Counted from the first letter of the stretch, positions 12,383 to 22,969 are shown. The stretch is 64,000 nt of DNA from Siphlonurus alternatus (GCA_949825025.1 OX463779.1:47489784-47553783), one strand, 5' to 3'. A program made the numbers and translations. The notes: generated by a model from the letters alone, not told the origin.

Positions 12383-12421
12383 TTTATAATTAACATGTTT
12401 CAGACAACACCTCCGTAAATC

Positions 12422-14515
12422 ATGCGACCCTGCCTTGCGGTTCTCGCACTGCTCGTGGCAGCTGCTCAAATGACCAGCAGCCTCCCAGTGGACTGCAGCA
12501 AGGACTCCCAGCCCGAGTTGATCCTGGTGAAGCCTGCCCCGCAACCCGGCGAGTACATCGTGGTGGAGACGATCCCTGGTCAACTGGTCAGACCAGAAAT
12601 CCTGCCAGGACAGCTCATCAGACCCGCTCCCCTTCCTGAACAGGGCTTCCAGAATGCCGTGCCCCTTCCTGGTCAAATTCTTCCTGGTAGGGAGACCAGA
12701 CCTCTCATTCCTGAACAGGAATTCCAGAATGCCGTGCCTCTTCCTGGTCAAATAATTCCTGGTAGGGAGACCAGACCCCTCATTCCTGAAGATAACTTCC
12801 AGAATGCCGTGCCCCTTCCTGGTCAAATAATTCCTGGTAGGGAGACCAGACCCCTCATTCCTGAAGATAACTTCCAGAATGCCGTGCCCCTTCCTGGTCA
12901 AATAATTCCTGGTAGGGAGACCAGACCCCTCATTCCTGAAGATAACTTCCAGAGCGTCGTACCTCTGCCTGGTCAAATTCTTCCTGGTAGGGAGACCAGA
13001 CCCCTCATTCCTGAACAGGAATTCCAGAATGCCGTGCCCCTTCCTGGTCAAATAATTCCTGGTAGGGAGACCAGACCCCTCATTCCTGAACAGGAATTCC
13101 AGAATGCCGTGCCCCTTCCTGGTCAAATAATTCCTGGTAGGGAGACCAGACCCCTCATTCCTGAAGATAACTTCCAGAGCGTCGTACCTCTGCCTGGTCA
13201 AATTCTTCCTGGTAGGGAGACCAGACCCCTCATTCCTGAACAGGAATTCCAGAATGCCGTGCCCCTTCCTGGTCAAATACTTCCTGGAAGGGAGACTAGA
13301 CCCCTCATTCCTGAACAAGAATTCCAGAATGCCGTACCTCTGCCTGGTCAAATAATTCCTGGTAGGGAGACCAGACCCCTCATTCCTGAACAGGAATTCC
13401 AGAGCGTCGTACCTCTGCCTGGTCAAGTACTTCCTGGAAGGGAGACTAGACCCCTCATTCCTGAACAGGAATTCCAGAATGCCGTGCCCCTTCCTGGTCA
13501 AATTCTTCCTGGTAGGGAGACCAGACCCCTCATTCCTGAACAGGAATTCCAGAGCGTCGTACCTCTGCCTGGTCAAATAATTCCTGGTAGGGAGACCAGA
13601 CCCCTCATTCCTGAACAGGAATTCCAAAATGCCGTACCTCTGCCTGGTCAAATTTTTCCTGGTAGGGAGACCAGACCCCTCATTCCTGAACAAGAATTCC
13701 AGAGCGTCGTACCTCTGCCTGGTCAAGTACTTCCTGGTAGAGAGACCAGACCCCTCATTCCTGAACAAGAATTCCAGAGCGTCGTACCTCTGCCTGGTCA
13801 AATACTTCCTGGTAGAGAGACCAGACCCCTCATTCCTGAACAGGAATTCCAGAGCGTCGTACCTCTGCCTGGTCAAATAATTCCTGGTAGGGAGACCAGA
13901 CCTCTCATTCCTGAACAGGAATTCCAGAATGCCGTGCCCCTTCCTGGTCAAATTCTTCCTGGTAGAGAGACCAGACCCCTCATTCCTGAACAAGAATTCC
14001 AGAGCGTCGTACCTCTGCCTGGTCAAATTCTTCCTGGTAGGGAGACCAGACCCCTCATTCCTGAACAGGAATTCCAGAATGCCGTGCCTCTGCCTGGTCA
14101 AATTCTTCCTGGTAGGGAGACCAGACCCCTCATTCCTGAACAGGAATTCCAGAGCGTCGTACCTTTGCCTGGTCAAATTCTTCCTGGTAGGGAGACCAGA
14201 CCCCTCATTCCTGAACAGGAATTCCAGAATGCCGTGCCTCTGCCTGGTCAAATTCTTCCTGGTAGGGAGACCAGACCCCTCATTCCTGAACAGGAATTCC
14301 AGAGCGTCGTACCTCTGCCTGGTCAAATAATTCCTGGTAGGGAGACCAGACCCCTCATTCCTGAAGATAACTTCCAGAGCGTCGTGCCCCTGCCTGGTCA
14401 AGTACTTCCTGGTCAGCTGATTAAGCCGGCTCCTCTTCCTGGAAACGTGGCTGGATGTGCCTGCGCAAACCAGGCTGTCCAGGCCAGACCTCTACCTGGC
14501 TTCATCCTGGTATGA
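12422..14515 (+). CDS. Secreted repetitive Pro/Gln/Arg-rich protein with 23 x 25-residue repeats
   Basis: 697 residues in one coding exon (12404-14523). Residues 1-20 are a clear signal peptide (hydrophobic LAVLALLVAAA, likely cleavage near SS|LP). After a short N-terminal region with three minor units (IPGQLVRPE, LPGQLIRPA), 23 tandem repeats of exactly 25 residues follow: PGRETRPLIPE, then QEFQ or DNFQ, then NAV or SVV, then PLPGQ and IL, II, VL or IF. The DNA period is 75 bp. A short tail repeats the LPGQLIKP motif and has CAC. Mature cysteines are only at C25, C679 and C681, i.e. at the two ends, which would suit chain-to-chain linking. Tyr is almost absent and no N-glycosylation sequon is seen. 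Function is unknown; a structural cuticle, silk, eggshell or secretion role is inference from composition. Confidence 0.85.
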   Translation: MRPCLAVLALLVAAAQMTSSLPVDCSKDSQPELILVKPAPQPGEYIVVETIPGQLVRPEILPGQLIRPAPLPEQGFQNAVPLPGQILPGRETRPLIPEQEFQNAVPLPGQIIPGRETRPLIPEDNFQNAVPLPGQIIPGRETRPLIPEDNFQNAVPLPGQIIPGRETRPLIPEDNFQSVVPLPGQILPGRETRPLIPEQEFQNAVPLPGQIIPGRETRPLIPEQEFQNAVPLPGQIIPGRETRPLIPEDNFQSVVPLPGQILPGRETRPLIPEQEFQNAVPLPGQILPGRETRPLIPEQEFQNAVPLPGQIIPGRETRPLIPEQEFQSVVPLPGQVLPGRETRPLIPEQEFQNAVPLPGQILPGRETRPLIPEQEFQSVVPLPGQIIPGRETRPLIPEQEFQNAVPLPGQIFPGRETRPLIPEQEFQSVVPLPGQVLPGRETRPLIPEQEFQSVVPLPGQILPGRETRPLIPEQEFQSVVPLPGQIIPGRETRPLIPEQEFQNAVPLPGQILPGRETRPLIPEQEFQSVVPLPGQILPGRETRPLIPEQEFQNAVPLPGQILPGRETRPLIPEQEFQSVVPLPGQILPGRETRPLIPEQEFQNAVPLPGQILPGRETRPLIPEQEFQSVVPLPGQIIPGRETRPLIPEDNFQSVVPLPGQVLPGQLIKPAPLPGNVAGCACANQAVQARPLPGFILV
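12640..14410 (+). repeat. 75-bp coding tandem array
   Basis: 23 in-frame units of the repetitive protein. The DNF variant is clustered at units 2-4, 7 and 23. In units 17-22 the NAV and SVV types strictly alternate, giving a 150-bp higher-order period. Units are nearly identical at DNA level, implying recent unequal exchange or conversion. Confidence 0.95.
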
Positions 14516-14904
14516 GATCTCGAGTAAGTATGTGATGCATCATTACTGACATTATAACTTGGCAATTAATTCTTTAACAATTTAAATTATTTAATTTTCG
14601 TAATTTTTTAATTGTTTTCCTAAAGCTTGTTAACTCCATTTTTAAAAGAAATTGTGTTCACATTAAATTTTTTAAATGTTCCAATATTTTTGTAATTAAA
14701 ATAAATAATTAATATTGAAACAGAAAAGGATAATATGGATATGTTTTTAACATCAATGGATTTGAGCAAAATTAGAATTATTTGTAAATTGAATTATATT
14801 ACTAAAAGTCATGTTTTTCAAATCTTAAACTATGAAAATTTTAATACACAATATAATTTATTATGAAACCATTAATTAAAAATTTCAATTTTCTTTTGTT
14901 TTAG

Positions 14905-15020
14905 TAAATTCCTGTTCTCACCAGAAACCAACAAGAAGGCCTATTTCTTACGGCACTATAATGTGTTGTTTTTGTGTACATATAATAGAATAGAAAGCAA
15001 ATAAATCAAACCATAGAAAC
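14905..15020 (+). other. 3' UTR exon of the repetitive-protein gene
   Basis: A donor CGA|GTAAGT (14524) eight bases past the stop pairs with a TTTTGTTTTAG acceptor (ending 14904), giving a 3' UTR intron of about 380 bases. The stop codon is close enough upstream of the junction that nonsense-mediated decay is not expected. The exon ends after the poly(A) signal at 15000. Confidence 0.5.
15000..15005 (+). terminator. Poly(A) signal AATAAA of the repetitive-protein gene
   Basis: Canonical AATAAA about 95 bases into the predicted 3' UTR exon. Cleavage is expected near 15020. Confidence 0.6.
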
Positions 15021-15055
15021 ATGAATTGTATTATTTTTATAATTTTAATTATTTT

Positions 15056-15369
15056 CTAGTTAAAGAATTACATCTTAAACTCATCCTTTACACATATAAA
15101 CCTAATATTTTTACCTCTAAAACACATCTTATTTCTTCCTCGCTCAAAGTGTGGATAAAATGAAGTCAATATTTTTCAAATTCAAATTTTTATTTCGATC
15201 GTTGGATTTACAGCATAGATCACGTAATATTTAATTTTCAAAAAGAGGAAAACAAGTCGTAATCTCTTCTTTTTCCCTCTTTTTTCCTCTAAAATAGTAC
15301 AAAATAGGAGGACAAAAGACGAGAGGAGAGCTTAATAGTGAATAAAATAATGAAATTTATTTCAACTAC
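15056..15369 (+). mobile_element. MITE family A (CCCTAGTTGAAA), degenerate copy
   Basis: The family consensus visible in this window runs CCCTAGTTGAAAAATTACGT, CTTCAACTCATCC, ACCTCTAAAACACATCTT, CTCGCTCAAAGTGAGGATAA, CCTCTAAAATGGTGCAAAAT and TTTCAACTCGGG, about 265-270 bp when intact, with 12-bp inverted ends. This copy has an extra internal segment of about 50-80 bases. Confidence 0.75.
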
Positions 15370-17823
15370 AGTGGTTTGAAATGCAGAACGAACCTTTCCT
15401 ACTCAGGTCAATCATAATCAATGTTATATCATTAAATAAAAAAAGGTATTTGGATTATGTTACAAAGAGCAAATAAATCTCATTAGGTAACAGCATTACT
15501 CTAACACTGAGTAACGAGACAAAATAGAATTATGGAGTTACGAGATTTAGCTCTCAACAAACCAACTTTTTGCTTTATATTACGTCACTACTTTTTTTTC
15601 CATTTTTGAAAAAAACAAACATTTGCTTTTTATTTTAATATAGACTAATTACGTATATAACTAACTTTAGTTATAATATTATATAATTTAACAAGATAAT
15701 TTTAAAACAAAATTTACTTTATTTAATATATTAAATAAATTTACATATCTTTAAAATTTGATGTAGACTTTAATAATAATATTTTAATGTAGTAAAGACT
15801 TTATAAAAACTAATTAATTATGTTTTAATATTAAAAGTAAACACAAAAAAAAAAAAAAATAAAGAAGAGAAAATCCGTGTTAAATTTTGTTAAAATAAGG
15901 AGGAGGGTATTCGTATCATGATTGCACCTGGGACGTTCTTTGTATGTTTACTAAGTCTCCTACCGTTGCTAAGCAACCAAGAAAATGCGTAACAGAAACT
16001 TCTCATCATCGTATTTCCTGTCTTACTCAATCTGTAGTCATAATTAGTCGAAATAAAAAAGCTTGTTGATTGGTCCGGAAGAAAAGTGTTGGTGAGAGAG
16101 CTCGTCTTTAGATTCTCACGACGTTCTATTTCCAATACGTGCCGAATTAAATAAAACTGTAAAACAAATTAGATGCTACTCAAATAGAATGCCAATTTCT
16201 TTCACCTCTTGGATGAAATTGGAGAACAAAAGTACCTCTTCTTTTTAACAAATAATTGTATTTTAGAACTCGCTTCTTAGAATATAAATTTGTTATTTAA
16301 TATGTAAACATTGAATTGTGATTAATACATTTATTTTGTTATACGATGTTACTAATTGATTGATTAAAGAGAGGAACTGTAAATATAAATTCTTTACACA
16401 AATCATTGCATGCTTTTAACTTCGTTTTATCTTATTCTATATACAGGATTACCTGCCATGATGATTTATTATGTAACATGAGAAAAATAAAAATGCTGAT
16501 TAAGTTTTCAATTATATTTATTCATTATTAAAAATTATTTTTTAAAAATATAAATATATAATAAAAATTTCAAAAAAGGACTTTATATATATATAATACG
16601 GTGTATTCAGAACTACGTAGTCCTATGAACTGCATGAACCGAAATGCATGTGTAATACAAAATTACGATAAACTGAGACATAATAAAATAAATACAAATA
16701 TATTATTTTTTTATACAAAATAAATGTCTAATTGTATCTGTATACTATTTTTAATAAAATAAAATATGAATGGAATATAAGAAAATAAATTCTATGTTAA
16801 ATTAAGATTAAGTATAATTATATTTTTGACTACATTCCTTAAGATAACAAAATATTAATTTAACGCCTATAAATGCAGCAAAAAGGTGTCAACAGTTTTG
16901 TTCCATAAAACAATTGCCAAATCATAAAAAATATTATGTAATTTTGGAGTCATCAACTTACTACCATAGTTAAAAATAACTTTCTGTCAAACAAACTGCA
17001 TTATTAATATTTTTAGTACATAATTTCTCGCTTCCCTTAAAATTTTATTATCATTACATTTAAAACTATTGTTCATATTTAATTACATTAATTTAGTTAA
17101 ATAAAATTAATTATCCTGCATAATCCGACAACAGTAGAAGTTGGTGAAAGTTGTGTACTGGCTACAATGTTTATGGTGTAATTCTGAGTAGCCACCACAA
17201 ACCGCCTGTTTTCACATCGCTGTGTGGAGCTTAATTAAGAAATGTGCGCGCAGTAGCCATCTTGGCAGGTGCGGCTAACCCTTAGTATATATATATAGCT
17301 TTGGAAAAGGAGCTTGCTACTTGCTCTTCTCAATTATTACAATGGCCATTAGCTTCAGTTGCGCATTCCCTTTGTGGTATCATCATAGAGTCTGGCTTGT
17401 AAAAAAAAAATAAGCTGAAAAAAATAAAAACCCTTTTTACTAAATTAACAATATATATTTTAAGGAAATTTGTTTTACAAAACACTATTATTTTTGAATA
17501 ATATATATCAGTTAAGCCTATTTTTTTTATATGATAGATTAAGTAAAATGAATGAAGTCAATGAAACATGTTTTTTTTTTATCCGTATGACGTCAACTAC
17601 TCTCGTCTTTTTAGGGGGGGGGGGAGATTTAACCCTCAGGCATTAAACGGAAATATTACCGGGCTAATTAACGGGAGAGCTTGTTGTAGCAACCCCCCTC
17701 CCTTCCCTCCTGTAGTAACATTGTTAAGGCTTTTCTTGCTCTCTTATATTTCTCTTGTTTCAAATAGCATGCTATTATATTTATTATACCTGCAGTGAGA
17801 CTGATACCTCATTTGTAAGTAAA

Positions 17824-17826
<3 letters not shown>
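15370..17826. other. Gene-poor stretch with candidate regulatory block
   Basis: Mostly AT-rich. A GC-richer island at 15890-16140 holds a perfect X-box-like palindrome (15965-15977). 17150-17400 is also less AT-rich, with a CCATCTTGG motif and a TA-rich box near 17286, but no coding frame is supported. Confidence 0.4.
15965..15977. promoter_or_regulatory. X-box-like palindrome (RFX-type site)
   Basis: GTTGCTAAGCAAC fits the RFX X-box pattern and is a perfect dyad. An inverted CCAAT (GATTGG) lies about 90 bases downstream. RFX sites commonly sit in promoters of ciliary genes, but no adjacent exon was recognised, so use is unproven. Confidence 0.35.

Positions 17827-17907
<81 letters not shown>
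17827..17907. repeat. (CT)n microsatellite
   Basis: About forty uninterrupted CT units. Confidence 0.95.
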
Positions 17908-17914
<7 letters not shown>

Positions 17915-18059
17915 CTCTGTAATATTCTGCTGTCGTCTTTTTCTTTAACACAATGAAATAATAGAATTGATAATATTATAATGTATAATAGTTTTCAGTT
18001 GACCAAAAATGTGATATTGTTAAATAATAAAAAAAAATATATTATATATATCTTTGACG

Positions 18060-18362
18060 CCATTTTACCCTGTCGGGTGTGGCCAGGTATTTAACCTTGT
18101 GTTTAAGAGTTATCTTGCGGGCTTTTCTGCACTCTTCTAGGCTCCTACTACCAGATCTGTGTAGCCTGCAGTAGCAGTGCAAGACTGCAGGGCAGCGGAG
18201 TATAGACAGCCGTAAGCTGCCTTCCTCCTACTAATTCCATAATTTAGTAATCAGTCACACCCAATCTCAAGTCATCAAAAGTCTGCAGTGTTCGGGAATT
18301 GAACTAGGGATCTCTCAGACGAGAGCCAAGCGTACTAACCACTTACACTATAGAGTAGGACT
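18060..18362 (-). mobile_element. tRNA-derived SINE
   Basis: On the minus strand the head at 18350-18296 contains TAGTGTAAGTGG (18350-18339), a perfect match to the Pol III A box, and GTTCAATTC (18304-18296), a perfect B box, spaced as in a tRNA. The unrelated body runs leftward to about 18060. The head does not fold as an intact tRNA, so this is a SINE and not a functional tRNA gene. The left end is approximate. Confidence 0.65.
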
Positions 18363-18579
18363 TGACAATGATATAAAATATAATATACATGCAAAGTTAA
18401 TGCTTTTACAATAAATGACACATTAATTAGTATTAAAAGTTGGGATTGAGTGAATGTCCTAGTGTTTTTTTTTTTTTTTTTTTCTGATGAATCGGATTCT
18501 TTGCAAAAGGAGTTTTGATGTTTTCACCATATGATTAGTATCATACACTCCATCCGAGATAATTAAAGTGTCATCTAGT

Positions 18580-19005
18580 CGAACCAAAGACGCTAGAGGT
18601 AAAGATGAGACACGGAGATGCTGCCCCCACTCGGGCAGTGTGGAACTAGTAAAGGCAGATGACGATCGCTCTTTTGAAGCCAAAAAGTGTGTTCGTAAAC
18701 CGCAGGGGCGGATCCAGCCCGCGGCTTTGGGGGGGGGGGGGCGGTGCCCTATCCCGCAATGTTAAATTTTGGAGTGGGAGGGTGGGGGGTGGTAATACCT
18801 TCAATTTATTTTGGGACCTTTTGGGGGGGGGGGGGGGCGATCGCTTGGATCCGCGCTTGGTAAACCGCAAGTGTCTCCGAGCAGGTTTACGAACACACCT
18901 TTTTGGCTCCAAAAGAGCGATCGTCATCTGCTGTTACTAGTTCCGTACTACCCGTGTGGGGGCAGCAGTTCTTTGTCATTTTGTAACACCGTTAGCGTCC
19001 CTGCA
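18580..19005. mobile_element. Long hairpin element split by a hAT MITE
   Basis: Arms around 18612-18702 and 18868-18975 are inverted repeats (AGATGACGATCGCTCTTTTG against its complement, then CCAAAAAG, GTTCGTAAACC and CTGCCCCCAC). Weaker pairing (GACGCTA) extends outward. The hAT element 18703-18859 interrupts its loop. Confidence 0.7.
18703..18859. mobile_element. hAT-type MITE with perfect 8-bp target duplication
   Basis: CAGGGGCGGATCCAG at the left and CTTGGATCCGCGCTTG at the right form imperfect inverted ends. GTAAACCG occurs on both sides (18695-18702 and 18860-18867), the 8-bp duplication expected of hAT insertions. The interior is G-rich, with two runs of more than ten G. A relative is at 58691. 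Confidence 0.8.
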
Positions 19006-19884
19006 TGGTCAAACCATTACAGCCCCTGCAGACTAGGCTACTTGTTCAGCCTCAAAGTTCAGCCGGTTGCCTATAATATTAAAAAAGTTGAATTTCCACA
19101 CCCATTATTCAATAATATTTTATTTTTTACTTTATTCATTTGAACTTTTAGGTTGTACAAAACAAACACAGGTTCTTGATGTATATTATAAAACAATATA
19201 ATTTATAAAACAGGCGGGAAAAAACTACATGGCACGCAATATCAAAACACTATAATTAAAAAAAATAGCGTTGATTATAGCAGTTAATTTATATTATTAT
19301 AATGATTTCAACGAATAAAACTCTTGATTGGTTAAAATTTTCATTATATAGCTTGGTCCGATATAATTTATTGTTTTCAATATTTTATAGACAATATCAA
19401 TCCCTAGCAAATGTTCTTAAATATAAAAATAAAATTACAGTGAAAATAATATGCAGAAAAATATCACGTATTGACATGCACCCAATGTTGTATTCATAGC
19501 TCTGATTGGCTTAGAACTTTCGTACTCTTATTTTAATTGGTTAGATTATAAAAAAAAATACTGCGTAACAATACAATTATTTTTAAAATGAGGTCAAGCC
19601 CCTAACGTATCATGACATAAAATTACAACATTAATATTAAATAGATCAACGTAAAAAAAAAAAAATACTTGCAGACGTTAAAAAGTTTAAAGTTTACGAG
19701 CTCAACTAAAATTTTACTGCATATTAAAATTTATGGGATATGAAAGTGAGTAATTAGTATACCTGAGACCACGTGACTCAAGTTTATTTACTGCTGACAT
19801 TAACAGCTTTTCTAATACCCTCGCAATGTACAGTACGTGGCGTTGATTCTAAGCTTTAATTCCTACATTATCTATCACAATGTA
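19006..19884. other. AT-rich non-coding stretch
   Basis: No gene or clear repeat family seen. The open frame 19302-19499 has no domain or supporting signals. Confidence 0.4.
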
Positions 19885-20004
19885 CACTCGTCACCTTGGA
19901 GAATTTTCCACTTGCAGCCTTGTTAATCACCATGCCCTGTATTATTCTTAAGGGACATGGTGATTAACAAGGCTGCAAAGAGAAATTTTCCGAGGCGACG
20001 ACTG
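19885..20004. mobile_element. Tc1/mariner-like hairpin MITE, copy 1
   Basis: Arms CACTCGTCACC...GGCGACGACTG flanked by TA. The inner arm GCAGCCTTGTTAATCACCAT is a perfect inverted repeat. Copies at 34552, 51401 and 60204. Confidence 0.75.
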
Positions 20005-20029
20005 TACAATAGGAGTTGATTTTGTCTCT

Positions 20030-20473
20030 TTTCTTATATTTTGGTACTATGAAAATGAAGGAGTAAAAATGAATCTATTTGATTTTCTTTTCACTGGAAT
20101 TTGAAGAAGAATTTTTTTCAGAAAGCTTTCTTTGTCATCTCCATTTGCACTAAAATTTTGAGTGTATTTTATGATGAAAATTAAGTGGGTAGAATTCATA
20201 TTTTTTCTGTTTTATTTTGTAACATTTACCATAGAAATATTTTGAATTTGAATTTTAAAAGTCTTGTTTGTGAATTTCGGACTAAACTTATGAATGCTCT
20301 GTTTTAATCGTTTTTTTATGTAAATTGTGCTTGCATTTAATTGACCATGTTTTTTTTATGTTTTCTATTATTTATTTTTATTTTTTATTATTATTGACTT
20401 TATTATATTTGGTACCGTGGTTATGTAACTGTTACTGAATAAATAAGAATTTGAATTTGGATTTGAATTTGAA
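20030..20473 (+). mobile_element. Probable LINE 3' end with hexamer tail
   Basis: Non-coding sequence ends in TGAATAAATAAG followed by repeated GAATTT/GGATTT hexamers, a typical non-LTR 3' tail. No reverse transcriptase remnant was seen. A minus-strand counterpart may lie near 62440. Confidence 0.35.
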
Positions 20474-20957
20474 GCTGCTTTCCTCGGACACTAAAAGATA
20501 GCACCACCATACGGGGGACGTTAGAGGAAGGAGACGTAATTGGCGTCATAAAGTTAGTGCGAACCTAGTGGTAACTGCTGGAACTATGTGCGTCTGGCGA
20601 GGATTGCTGTACATGATTAACAATGTAAAATCATGTAAATGCTGTCAGCAGCCACAGCATAATTTTACAGAAATGACAACACCATAATTGGTTGTCAAAT
20701 ACTTTCGGACAAAATAAATATAAAAAAATATTTCAACTTTGTAAGTGATTTCTTTCCTAAAAATTTGATCATTTTTGTGATTCTCCCCATGCTGTAGGTA
20801 TTGCTGTATCCTCGATGCAAAGAACAAAATTTTCAGACGCCAGCGCCATCTCTTGGTCCTTTATATCCTCTATAGACCCTCATGAAGGTATGGAGGATTA
20901 GCCTGAGTGGAGTGGCATGCAAAGGTAATCCCTGATTTTTTTTTTTTTTTCCATGTG

Positions 20958-21038
20958 TTCATCTCCGTATTTTTGTCCCGTCAAGACAGAGTCTTATTGA
21001 CAGAGTCTTATAGTTTGCACTGCGGACATGACTGACTT
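20958..21038. repeat. Dispersed repeat, copy 2
   Basis: Close match to 1805-1886 (GACAGAGTCTTAT, AGTTTGCACTGC). Preceded by a T-run at 20938-20950. Confidence 0.5.
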
Positions 21039-21786
21039 ATTTTACTGACTATTTTAATACTACGAATAATTTTTAAAATGATAATTCTTCATTTTAAATT
21101 TATAAGCATTATTGTGGATTTTGTATTATAATATTGTTTATTTTATTCGATTTCCTTCTATCCATTTTTTTAATTATATTTTATATTTTGATTTTATTTT
21201 AATACAACATGTACGTTTAAATAAAAAAAAAATGTTAAAAAGTGTTCAAATCTTTACATTGGATTGACATTTTCATGTCTGAATTAAACCAATCAAATTA
21301 ATTTTATAAATTATGAACATACTTTATATTTACTAATTAATTATTTTAAACAGTTTTCTTTCTCGGTAAAAAGATGAGCGTGAATTTGATATGAATTAAT
21401 TTGATTTAATCAAATACGAAAATGATGATTTTTGAGCTGAAATGTTTAAATTTTAATAAATTTAATCACTTACAAAAACCAAAGGAAATGTCAATAAATT
21501 ATTATAAATACGTAAATTAATGTCGTATTAATTAAAATTTTAGTTCAATAAAGATACAAAAAAAAAAATTATATGCGGGAAAAAAATGCTGCAAAATTCA
21601 AGCAAAGTTGTAAAATTAAATTAAAAATTAAAATATTCAGTCTAGAAACTAGAAACTGTGCATCGTGTGCAATAATAAACAGTTCATTATTATGAAGGTA
21701 AGGTGTCATTTTTAAGTACGATTTCATGCATTTTTGAGACCACCAGATGTTATAAAAACCACATAATTGAATTTGCGATTTTAGAT

Positions 21787-21849
<63 letters not shown>

Positions 21850-22467
21850 CCTGTTCTTGTTAGAAAATACAATAGTTTGGTTGTGTATCTGTTGGTCTCA
21901 TATCATTATTTTTAATCAACTTGCGGTTTTGTATATACCTGCTAGATTGATTTTCAAATTCACAAATTCGATTTTATTATTCCTCTAATTTATTCAGAAC
22001 TTGTTTTGTTTCGTTGTGTCTTTGTATTTGTCAATTCATGAAATAAAAAAATTGAAGATAAATTATATAATATAAACCAGCAGTTAGAATTATATGTTCA
22101 ATATAATCTGGGCTAGACATTATAATGAGTAAAATTTGTAACAAAAAATTGTAAGCTTGTTTCTGTAAAAAAAAAAAAAAAAAAAAAAAAAAGGAAAATT
22201 TAAAATTGTATAATATATTGCACAAGTTCAGTCAAGTCCAGTCTTGGTATATTCTAAACGTTGCTTTAAAATCATACAAATGAAATTTTAATTTAATTAT
22301 ATTATTATTGTCAGCAAATATATAGAGCCAAATTTCTATCTTGATTTTGTCTCTCTCTCTCTCTCTTTATAACAGATGAAAATTTCAAAGCTCTTCTTTG
22401 TAATGTTTCAATTATGGGAATGTTTCACACCGACAGAAAGTAAAATTATTTTCTTTACAAAGCACTT
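21039..22467. other. AT-rich stretch with (TA)n at 21787-21845
   Basis: Contains about 29 TA units, an A-run at 22168-22191 and a short CT run (22350-22366). No gene seen. Confidence 0.5.
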
Positions 22468-22969
22468 CTCTAGTTGAAAAATTATGTCTTTAACTCATCT
22501 GTTACATGTCTAAATATAATCTTTTACCTGTGTTTTTACCTCAAAAACACATTTTATTTACTTCTCGTTCAAAGTAATGATAAAATGGAGATAATATTTC
22601 CAATATTTTATGCCCAAGAAGAGAAAAAAATACATAATCTTGTCTTTTCCCCTCTCTTTTTATCAAAAATGGTGCAAAATAGTAGAGAATTAATATGCAT
22701 TTCCATGAAGCGATGTCGCGCGTGGCTTGGCGGGGTGAGAAAAGCGCACTTGCAGTGAAACCTTATGGCGGCCATATTGGCGAGGAAAAATCACGGCACG
22801 ATCAAATCGCTGCGGGAAAGCGATTTCTCCTCGCTAATATGACTGCCATATAATTTTACTGCAAGTGCGCTTTTCTCGCCCCGCCAAGCCTCGCGCGACA
22901 TCCCTCCATGGAAAAGCGTCTTTAGACGAGGAGAGAGCGAATAAAAGATGACATTTATTTCAACTCGGG
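22468..22969 (+). mobile_element. MITE family A with nested hairpin element
   Basis: Both ends are present (CTCTAGTTGAAAAATTA at left, TTTCAACTCGGG at right). The body is interrupted at 22693 by a 229-bp element. Confidence 0.8.
22693..22921. mobile_element. Tourist-like MITE nested in family A
   Basis: Flanked by TTA on both sides (22690-22692 and 22922-22924). Long arms pair GAGAAAAGCGCACTTGCAGT with its complement and CGCGCG...GGCTTGGCGGGG with its complement; the interior contains GGCGGCCATATTGGCG. It shares the cytosine/guanine-rich style and the TTA target with the GATTCACATGGCGA family at 31145, 32272 and 33201. Confidence 0.75.

Noticed and set aside
13629..14330. Plus-strand frames at 13629-13880 and 13929-14330 in the repeat array
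   Set aside because: Out-of-frame shadows of the same array, kept open by the repeat period.
12362..14401. 679-residue minus-strand open frame opposite the repetitive protein
   Set aside because: The 75-bp unit is a multiple of three, so if one unit lacks stops in the antisense frame all 23 do. There is no signal peptide, promoter or splice support, while the plus strand has all of these.
12640..14410. Regular array resembling a CRISPR or satellite
   Set aside because: Units are directly adjoining, coding and in frame, with no spacers, in a eukaryotic gene.
18296..18350. Functional tRNA gene
   Set aside because: A and B boxes are perfect but the acceptor stem does not pair and a SINE body follows.
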